Virus record (IMG/VR): IMGVR_UViG_3300031552_000006
Span: 1 to 55,906 of that record
Length of the DNA stretch: 55,906 nucleotides
Source of the DNA: a virus
Reading direction: 5' to 3' (one strand)
Below are positions 35,930 through 45,100 of the stretch, piece by piece. Every line of letters begins with the position of its first letter. The stretch's first letter is position 1. The position numbers and the translations under genes are program-made. Below the pieces are notes generated by a model. It was not told the DNA's origin. It was given only the letters and a program-made list of their open reading frames with translations, and did not search any database.

Positions 35930-37102
35930 TTAAGGTCTACTCCTGTATATTTTCCCATTCGGATATGTCCCGGCCAGAGCAATCCCATCACCTAGATAAG
36001 ATAACGAACGAATATATGTTTCCGAACCCTGCTGACCCAGATCGGTCCAGGTTGCACCATAATCAACGCTCCTGTATATTTTACCATTAAGAGCTGTACC
36101 CGCCAGGGCAATACCATTGCCTAGATAAGATAACGAAAAAATATATGTTTCCGAACCCTGCTGACCCAGATCGGTCCAGGTTGCACCATAATCAACGCTC
36201 CTATATATTTTACCATTCGGATATGTCCCGGCCAGAGCAATACCATTGCCTAGATAAGATAACGAAAAAATATATGTTTCCGAACCCTGCTGACCCAGAT
36301 CGGTCCAGGTTGCACCATAATCAACGCTCCTGTATATTTTCCCATTCGGATATGTCCCGGCCAGAGCAATCCCATTGCCGAGATAAGACAACGAAAAAAT
36401 TTGTGTTTCCGAACCCTGCTGACCCAGATCGGTCCAGGTTGCACCATAATCAACGCTCCTGTATATTTTACCATTAGGATATGTACCCGCCAGGGCAATC
36501 CCATTGCCGAGATAAGACAACGAACGAATATATGTTTCCGAACCCTGCTGACCCAGATCGGTCCAGGTTGCACCATAATCAACGCTCCTATATATTTTCC
36601 CATTCGGATATGTCCCGGCCAGAGCAATCCCATTGCCGAGATAAGACAACGAAAGAATTTGTGTTTCCGAACCCTGCTGACCCAGATCGGTCCAGGTTGC
36701 ACCATAATCAACGCTCCTGTATATTTTACCATTAAGAGCTGTACCCGCCAGGGCAATACCATTGCCGAGATAAGACAACGAAAGAATTTGTGTTTCCGAA
36801 CCCTGCTGACCCAGATCGGTCCAGGTTGCACCAATACTTTCCTGTATGCCTGGCAACATTCCGTCATGCTGAAGAAGTAAGTCATCTTTATCAGTCAATT
36901 CAAAATTTACTCTGGCCCCAAATTTAGTAATAGCCCCAGTTCCACCATTGGCAATCGGAACTGTGTCACCTGCAACATATCGACCAAGGGCAGTAATATC
37001 ACCAGTACCATTTTCTATCGCTTTTACGGGTATTTTATCGCCAGCATGGACGGTGGTTACTAAAGATAGTAAAATCAATGTAAAATATAATATTTTTCTC
37101 AT
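35930..37102 (-). CDS. Exported BNR-repeat protein, predicted seven-bladed propeller, 390 aa
   Basis: A signal peptide (MRKILYFTLILLSLVTTVHA) leads to about 85 unique residues and then seven 43-residue repeats, each with the Asp-box RSVDYGATW and an NGIALAG strand. Seven such units make a closed beta propeller of the sialidase type. Repeats are nearly identical; two neighbouring sites vary (Q or Y; L, R or F) and one TALNG/TYPNG site. AAGGAG precedes the ATG. It may bind host glycans or be an exported virion-associated protein. The signal peptide is unusual for a tail protein. Confidence 0.75.
   Translation of the reverse strand: MRKILYFTLILLSLVTTVHAGDKIPVKAIENGTGDITALGRYVAGDTVPIANGGTGAITKFGARVNFELTDKDDLLLQHDGMLPGIQESIGATWTDLGQQGSETQILSLSYLGNGIALAGTALNGKIYRSVDYGATWTDLGQQGSETQILSLSYLGNGIALAGTYPNGKIYRSVDYGATWTDLGQQGSETYIRSLSYLGNGIALAGTYPNGKIYRSVDYGATWTDLGQQGSETQIFSLSYLGNGIALAGTYPNGKIYRSVDYGATWTDLGQQGSETYIFSLSYLGNGIALAGTYPNGKIYRSVDYGATWTDLGQQGSETYIFSLSYLGNGIALAGTALNGKIYRSVDYGATWTDLGQQGSETYIRSLSYLGDGIALAGTYPNGKIYRSRP
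35935..36833. repeat. Seven tandem 129-bp repeats
   Basis: The DNA repeats with a 129-bp period (for example around 36024, 36153 and 36282) and only a few changed bases per unit. The repeats leave several other frames open on both strands; these are shadows. Copy number may vary or be mis-assembled. Confidence 0.85.
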
Positions 37103-37113
37103 GACAGCTCCTT

Positions 37114-38085
37114 TTAAGGTATTATTAAAGCAATATTATCTTGAACCCCTGATTCGTTATAAAAAGGAATTTCTGAATTAGAAGTAAGGGCTATTTTTTC
37201 TAAAACACCTGATTCGTTATAAAAAGGAATTGATCCGACAGCAGATATGGAGTCATCCACATATTTTTTGTCAACAATTTCGGTATCGGATGTAAAGGTA
37301 GGATGAGAAGTATAACTTCCCATGCTTCCAATAACAAAATTATCATCAGTTTTAAGGGTATCGGCAGTACTCCGGTAAAGATTTGTATCGGTAGCATTTG
37401 TACCATCGCCCCAATCAAATAATCCATCAGCATGAATATGGAGTCTGTAATCAGCATCACCGGCCACATTGATTATTTCTGCAATATCGCTTGAAGAACT
37501 TGCCTGCATATGGATTCCAATAACATCTGGATCGGACCATTCCAAATGCATCATGTATGTAGTGGTAGGGTTGCCAGTATCTTGTTTTAATTCAAAAAGA
37601 TGACCACTTGCATCTCCAGTCCATTCCATAGCAACGCCGCCACTGGGATTTGTAAACCGAAAAGTAAGCGTTTTATTTGCCATTGTGAATGTCTTATCGG
37701 TTGTAGGATCTTCAATTTCATTCAGAGCTATGCCTGTTACTGGCCCCGTAAAAGTTGCTCCGGCAAATGTTGGTGAGGCATCTGTGGTAAGGTCCTGATT
37801 AAGCACGCTCGTGCTTTCTACTGTGAGACTACCCAATAATGATATCGTTTGACTTTGAATACTTGTTAGATTTGGAAGAGTGTCGATCGCATTTTCGATA
37901 GTAGCCTCTGTTGTAGAATCAATTCCAGTTACATCTTTAATATTTAAAATATCCAGCGTCCCCCCGCCTTCAGGCTGAACATTATCAAGAATAGCATCAC
38001 CATCATAGGCAAAACAAGTTAATGAAAATATTGAAATTAACAAAAATATTATGATCGATTTGCTTCGTGAGTTCGCATCACGCAT
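37114..38085 (-). CDS. Exported fibre-like protein, 323 aa
   Basis: GGAGG 6 nt before ATG 38085. A signal-like N-terminus (SKSIIIFLLISIFSLTCFA) is followed by beta-rich repeats of the tail-fibre style (TDASPTFAGATFTGPVTGIA, then DWGDGTNATDTNLYRS). The C-terminus has two copies of IPFYNESGV, 20 residues apart. It looks like a virion fibre or a secreted passenger; the signal peptide is odd for a phage fibre, as in its neighbour. Family not assigned. Confidence 0.65.
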   Translation of the reverse strand: MRDANSRSKSIIIFLLISIFSLTCFAYDGDAILDNVQPEGGGTLDILNIKDVTGIDSTTEATIENAIDTLPNLTSIQSQTISLLGSLTVESTSVLNQDLTTDASPTFAGATFTGPVTGIALNEIEDPTTDKTFTMANKTLTFRFTNPSGGVAMEWTGDASGHLFELKQDTGNPTTTYMMHLEWSDPDVIGIHMQASSSSDIAEIINVAGDADYRLHIHADGLFDWGDGTNATDTNLYRSTADTLKTDDNFVIGSMGSYTSHPTFTSDTEIVDKKYVDDSISAVGSIPFYNESGVLEKIALTSNSEIPFYNESGVQDNIALIIP

Positions 38086-38567
38086 ATTCCGCCTCCTATA
38101 CAATCAAAAGTTGCGATTCTATAACCTGAAAGTATCCATGTCGGACTGGGTAATTTAAGATAGGTCCCTGCATTGATTGTTATTGTATGACCACTGTTTG
38201 CCAAAATATAAATTGTCTCACCTTTTGAAAGTCCCGAGATTTGATCAAGATCATCTGCGGTACCTGATTCCGATGATATAGTTACCATCCCTGAACCGGA
38301 TACAGTTATTATGCCACTCAATATCGTAGTATCGACCGGGTCATTCATTCCTTGTGCTGAACTTACTGAATATGAAATAGCAGATGCAATTACACCACTC
38401 GATAAGATAAATTTCTCAAGATCCCTAAAGGTAACAAATTTATCGAGAAAATAACCGGAACTGTCTTTTTGGCCAATATACCCCAATCCAATCTCAAGAT
38501 TTTTTTTAATGGCCAGGATACATTTTTTTATATCAGTTATTCCCGGTATGGCTGAGAAAGAACTCAT
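38049..38567 (-). CDS. Fibre-region hypothetical protein, 172 aa
   Basis: The C-terminal half is beta-rich (SGIITVSGSGMVTISSESG). It overlaps the next gene by 37 bases and the previous by 4 (ATGA). Probably a fibre-associated structural protein by position. Confidence 0.6.
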   Translation of the reverse strand: MSSFSAIPGITDIKKCILAIKKNLEIGLGYIGQKDSSGYFLDKFVTFRDLEKFILSSGVIASAISYSVSSAQGMNDPVDTTILSGIITVSGSGMVTISSESGTADDLDQISGLSKGETIYILANSGHTITINAGTYLKLPSPTWILSGYRIATFDCIGGGICVMRTHEANRS

Positions 38568-39148
38568 AATAAAATTTCATACAAGAACTCAAGGCCCCAG
38601 GTAACGCCGCCAGTATTTGCGTAATTCATAACGAGGCCATCATATGAACCGAGATAATCTGAATATTGTGTACGATCTATTATTCCCCCAAGGGCTCCAT
38701 TCGCATTAACAGATCCAAGAGGAACATTCCATGTGTCACCTGAATTATGATCAAGGGTCTGAGACAGGGCTTCATCCGCTCCGGCTGCATCTAAGGTCAA
38801 CCTGGTTTGAAGAATCCGCCAGCCTCCCGGAAGCATATGGAGCACATTATACATATCAAAATAGATAGCATAGGTCTCGGTGCCTGCGGGAGTTTCGGCA
38901 ACATAGGCAGCCGTGATATTTACTGTATTGGCATCGGCAACAGTAATTTTATGAATGCCATCATAGTTAGTTGTTCCGATTATTATTATATGGGTACCAT
39001 CAATTAAACCATGCGCTGTGATAACGATGCCAACGGTTCCATCACCATTATTTATGACCGCCGAATTGGCCAAAGTACCATTTAAAGCCCCGGTACCATA
39101 AAGCCTGGACCTATCGATTATAATATTTTTCTTATCCCAGGTGTTCAT
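38564..39148 (-). CDS. Fibre-region hypothetical protein, 194 aa
   Basis: A beta-rich protein with GDGTVGIVITAHGLIDGTHI, a pattern common in repeated virion domains. AGGAGG upstream of the ATG at 39148. It lies between the giant internal protein and the exported fibre-like proteins. Confidence 0.65.
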   Translation of the reverse strand: MNTWDKKNIIIDRSRLYGTGALNGTLANSAVINNGDGTVGIVITAHGLIDGTHIIIIGTTNYDGIHKITVADANTVNITAAYVAETPAGTETYAIYFDMYNVLHMLPGGWRILQTRLTLDAAGADEALSQTLDHNSGDTWNVPLGSVNANGALGGIIDRTQYSDYLGSYDGLVMNYANTGGVTWGLEFLYEILL

Positions 39149-39157
39149 AATTTCCTC

Positions 39158-42100
39158 CTATTTTTGATTTCTTTTTAATTCGTTATATTTTTGATTCAAA
39201 TTATCTAAAATATTCCTGAATCGAAGTCTATCCTCTTGAGACATGGATCTATTACTTATTTTATTGATATATTTTTTCCTGAATATAGGAATTATTTTTA
39301 ATAACTCTTTATCATTTGCATATTGAATTCCATAGGCTAAATTTTCAAGACTTAAATATTTTGCCGTTTTTTCAATAGGATCTTCTTTAGCTTTTCTTTG
39401 AATATCAAGTTTATCCCGATATGTAATTGATCCATTTTTTAAAGCATCGTTTAATTTTATTCCTGCATCTTTATCTTTACGCCTTAGAGCCATTTCTAAT
39501 TGTCTTTTAACCTGACTCTTTTCAAATTGTTTTTTAGTACGTAAACCTCTATTCTTTTCTCGTGAAATTTTAAAGGCCCAATCTTCAAATTCCGATCTTG
39601 TATAAGTTGATGGTGCTGGCATAACACCAAATTCAGGACCGATCAATTTCATAGGATGTTTTTTTAAAGTTTCTAAAAATCCACCACTTCGATCTGATTC
39701 TTTTTTTGCACCTCTTAACCAAAAAGGAGTAAATTGTTTTAAAATATATTGTCCTTTTTCTATTTGTCGAATAATAAAAGGATCATCCTCATTATATATT
39801 TTAACTCCATAATAATCTTCATTCTGAGCAATATCCTTGATAAGCCCAATTAAAGGATGTGTTTTGTTTAGAATAACTTCTTTGGGATTCCTTGAATATG
39901 CCCAGACATCTTTCATATAAGATGGTAGTACCATCCTTTCAGGTCTGCCATATTCATCAATTCCACCGGTCCGGAATGCCCAGAAATCTTTACCTTGTGG
40001 TTTCTCCCCAGTAAAGGCATATGTCAAAAGCCCTCCTAATATTCCAAAAACAGTAAAAAGAGCCATTGTATAAGCTATTCTATCCGGCATATTTTCAGGC
40101 ATCTTTTTTGTCTTTACCCATTCATTAAGAAATTTACCTGTGTCTTTAATAGAACCTCCAATTTCTGCAATTGTACCGCCTGTCCATCCAGGAGCCCGAA
40201 TTAAAGCCTGAACAATATTTTTGGACCAATTTTTAATAAATAAACGATTATAACGAACTTGGCCAAGACGAGCATCCACTCTATTCCATGCCTGCCTGAA
40301 TTCAGGTATTAATTCTTCCAATGTTTTATCCGGGTTCATGTCAATGATACGTCCGGCAAGTTCTCCGAAAATACCGGCTTTTTGGCGTGGAACCAAAATA
40401 TCAATAATAGGTTTAGCCATTACCTCAGAAAATATAAAAGGAGATTTAAGGCCAAGTTTTATTTTTCCTTTCATTCCACTATTCAAATCTTTGTTAATGT
40501 CCTGAAATAAATCAGTTCTTAAGCCTCTTTCCATCTTAAAGCCACCTCCGGCTAGTTCAGCAGCTTTTGTAATCATGGCGATTCGAGTAGGATTGTCAGA
40601 TGGTAATTCAGATATTTTTTGATCAATAGGAATATCAATTGTAGGAGATATCCATTCATTTAATATTTTACTTCCCTCCATGGGATTCAAAATAAATCCT
40701 ATAGGAATTCTTTTTGTAGTTTTATAAAGATCTGTTATCGATCGATTTCCTTTAATAAGACCATATAAATCTTTATACATACCTGCTGTTTGAGAGGTTA
40801 TTGCTTCACCAGTAGTAAAACCTGCATGAAAAGCAGATCCGATACCGAGTTGAAATTGATTCAATAAATTAGCAGTTCCCATATAGGCAGAAAAAACTTT
40901 CCCAATATATTTATTATTATAGAGTGGAGAAGAAAGATAATTATTTAAAACATCTGCAACCGCTTCCTTTGCAATCCATTGTCCTATTATCGGAAAGCCT
41001 CCGATATTTATTTTGTTCTGTAATTCTTTATATGAAATTCCAGCTTTAATCTCTGTTAAAGGTTTAAGTTCTGGAACACTTTTTAAAAATTTTTCAAATG
41101 CATCATAGACATGAGGCGCAACTTCCATCAATCTTTCAGGAGCCTGAGTATAAGCTTCAAGAATATGTGCAATTTTTTCAGCTTTTGTCCTAACTTTTTG
41201 TTTAAAATATTTTGAAGGAGCTTTTCCTTCCCAGGTAAGATCTGATAAAGCTCTCAATTCATTCTGGATTGTTGCCTGTAATTTTTGAGTCGCACCTTTT
41301 GTAATATTTCCTCTTTTTCCAATACCTCGCGCATCTTTTACGATGCTATTCCATAGATTATATTTTTGATCTAAAGCATGCCCTATTTCATGCCCAAATA
41401 TTCCCAATTCTGTAGCATATTGAGTTTTTATCCCTTCAAGTGGTGAATATGCACCCAATCGCCCACGTCCAGCATTCATTTTTCTTTGATGAGAAATTCC
41501 TAGATTTTTAGCAGTTTCTGATAAAGCATTATAAATATTCTGATCTACATACTCAGAGGTTAAAACTTCAGGAGGGCCATATACAGTTCCATATCGATCA
41601 TCTATTTTTGCAAATCCTTCTGGGATATTTTTTCCTGATTTAAGAAATTGGATATCTCCTTTTTCTTTCCATTCTTTTATGGCTCTGTTTGCCATAATAG
41701 ACCGATCCATTTCGGCAAGTTTAAGCCTTATAATATCAATAGGATTATTTGAAATAGGTCTAAGTCCAAGGTCTATTCCTGACATAATATCGTCAAAAAC
41801 TTTTTGTTTTCGGAACGATTCTTTTCCTTTAAATGGTCTTTTTGATAAATATTCAAGGCCGTTTTTATCTGAGCCTTTTCCTTGCTTCAATAATTGATTG
41901 ACTCGATTTTTAATAACTGCTTTTTGTTTATCGGAAAGCATATGAATTTTATCAGCAATGACAGGATATTTTTCAAGCGCTTCAGCAATAGCTTGGTTAA
42001 AAGCCCGTCTTGATTCCCATGTCCACATACCGGGAAAATAATTTTCTCTTACAGTTTGAAGCGGGACATCAGCAGCTTCAAGTTTATCGAGTCTATCTTT

Positions 42101-45100
42101 AAAAAATGTGTTGGCCATGATTTTTAATTTATTCATCGCATCAGACATTCTTCGTCCCATAGACATATCTGACATAAATTTCAGGCCTGGATTTTGATTA
42201 TCTGGCATATTAGGATCATGAACTTTAAGTCTATTAAATAATTTTGAGGCATCTTTTAAAGTATTATTTGCTATTTCAGCATCACGTCCCATTGATCCAA
42301 GGTTCTTTCCCAATACTTCGGCTGCTTTTAAATGTTCAGGACTTTTATTTGTGGGAATTAAAAGACTTTCCAAACTTCCTTTTATTTCTTTAAAAGGTTC
42401 AAGAATTTTTTCCAGCCCGGGAGTATACAGTTTTGCCAAACCTTTGGATTCTTCTTCAGGAGTACTGATCTGATTCTCTTTTGTCCCTTTTTCATTTATC
42501 CATGATTCAACATTTTCAGCATTTTTATTTTTAAAACTGATTGATCCGCGATCCTCTTTAAGTTTATCGAAAATAGGTTTGAATACATCGCCGAATATTT
42601 TATCTTTTATCCTTCTCAAAGTATGAAGAATCTTTTCCCAGAAGGATTTGGTATAATTTTCTTTGATCCTGAAAGCTTCGGCAGCCTTTTCCTCACTCCC
42701 ATATTTTTTAAATATATTTGCCCTATCTTCGCGTTTCAATAAATTGAAAAGAAAATGAAATTTCTCATGGCTCAGGTCTCCCGGGTCAGACCATGAGGCT
42801 AATTCAATAAGGCTTACGCCGTTCCTGGGAGTAAAAGCGCCATTTATTCTGGCTTCATCGCTCGCAAACTTTCTCTTTATCTCATCCGGTGTCTGGCCAT
42901 AATCCTTCGCAATTTGGTCAATGTCACCCACTATAAAATCATTTTGAGGGTCAATAAGTAATTGTTTACCATTTGGTAATTCCACGAAAAATCCGGTTAT
43001 TGATTTATCATCGAATTTCAAAATTATGTTTTGCCATGTCTTACTGCCCGGGAAAGCCTTCTGTATGTCCTGTTTCGTCACTCCCTGAAGTTTTTCTTTT
43101 TGTGCTTTGGAGAGGGAGAACTTCTTGCCTTTTATATAATTCTTTGCTTCTTCTAATGAATTAAAGGATCGTATATCTTCAGGCTTATAATTAACAACTT
43201 CATCAGTCATTGGAGAAACTACGCCATCATATCCTAACTCCTGTAGATATTTTCCTGGATCAGTATAATCTTTTCCAAAATCTCTTATATTTTTATATTT
43301 TGTATTTTTTAGAATCCAATCATCAAGAGATTCATAATTACCAAGAATAAGAGGATTTTTAGGATAAGCATTAACATATGCTTTTGGCATACCATATGAT
43401 TTTGCCTTATTTTTATTAAGCCCAAAATATGTGCCATATCCTAATGTGGCAGTTCTTTTACCTGTATTTTCATCTTCTCCGCGCCATAATATTTTATCAG
43501 GATTCCTAGTTTTCTGGATAGAATATTTCTTACCGGATTCCTGAGAAGGATATTCCCGTATCTGCTCAGGCTGGACCTTGACTTTCTTTCCGGTTGCAAG
43601 GGTTATTTCAATCTTACCGGAGTCCTTACCCCTTTTAATTTCTCGGTATTCTGTGAACGGCTTTACGCCGCCCTTGTCGAGCCTGACCATACCGGGAGTA
43701 GTTGCCTTAGTCTCTTCCTTCGTTGATTGTGGGGCAGATTTGGGAGCTTCTTCACTATAAAATGATTTAAATGAATTGCCTGAAGGGCTATGGAGGACAT
43801 CGCTGTCAGTTGAAGTTCTTGCGCCTCCCCACCCTGTTTTTAATAAGACCATCGCTGTATCAGTTTTTATAGCATCTTCAAGATCTGATATTTCAGCTTT
43901 TGTGGCATCTCTTAAACCCATGCCTGATTTTTTTATTTTTTCAATACCTTTACTCGTAACTCTAAAATCACCCTCCCCAATTATCCTTACGACTGGATAT
44001 TCTATTCTTCCAGATTTACTTACAACCCCTTTATCTGTTTTATCGGTAATTGCTTTCCATAAATCAGACTCATTTTCAGCAAGTCTCGGTTTATTTGACT
44101 TCTTCTTCTCCGGCTGAAATTCTGGTTTACTTTCTTCCGCCTTTGCCGCCTCTTCCACCTTTACATTTTTTGTTTCGGTCCCCTTAACCTCTGTCTGTGA
44201 TGTTTTTTGCGGAGTATCGGCAGGCGTTTTAGGGGCCTTCTTTTCCTCCGGTCTCTGCTCAAGCTCTGCCATTGCCTGTGGCTGAGCTTGGACTTTTTTT
44301 TCTTTAAGAATTTTTCTAGGCCCTGTTTCAGATGAATCTAATTCAACATTCCATGTAAAACCCTTTTCTACAGTTTGCCCATAATTATTAGGGTCAAGAG
44401 CTTGGTTAACTTTTTCTGTAGGATAATCTACATATTGAAGCTCTGCATCTTCTCTATAATTTTTTGCATATTTTTTATTTGTGCTAAACCATGCCGGACC
44501 AGTTACCCTACCATTTGTTGCGCTACCATGATATAGCCTTGTCATTCCTTTTGGAATAGGAGGCTCTTTAACCAGTGGCTCCCTTGTCGACTTTTCAGAT
44601 GGTATCTTTTCCCCTATATTCTCCCCACGTCCTGCCGTTGCCTCTGGCTGAACCTCGCCCCCTGCGACTTCCTGTACCGGCTTGGGCGAGATCGTCGATC
44701 CTGGGGCATTTTTGGAGTTTATCGCATCTTTAAGCTCATTAAAGGAATAAATCTTTTTATGACCATCAATAAGGAATTTTACCCTTTTTACATCGACATT
44801 GGAATCAATCAAGACTTCCTTTGTATGAGCATCGGTTTTTTTAATAATCGAATCTTTTGGAAAGACAAGGGCCATATTATGTTTCTCATACGAACCATAG
44901 GCCGCAAAAACATCATCATTCTTGCCCAGAATAGGCTGGGCATGAATAGCGCCATATTCTGAGGAGACAGGCATGTACCCATTTTTAAGGATAGATTTTA
45001 TTTCATCTACGGTCCCGAATCTGACTGCACCATCAAACTCACCACTTTTTATACCCGCAACCACTTGGTTTTTCAGCTTTGTTTTTTCTGCTATGACTTC

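Noticed and set aside
36145-36880. Open frames on both strands inside the 129-bp repeats
   Set aside because: They repeat with the same period as the propeller gene and have proline-, cysteine- and arginine-rich shadow sequences.
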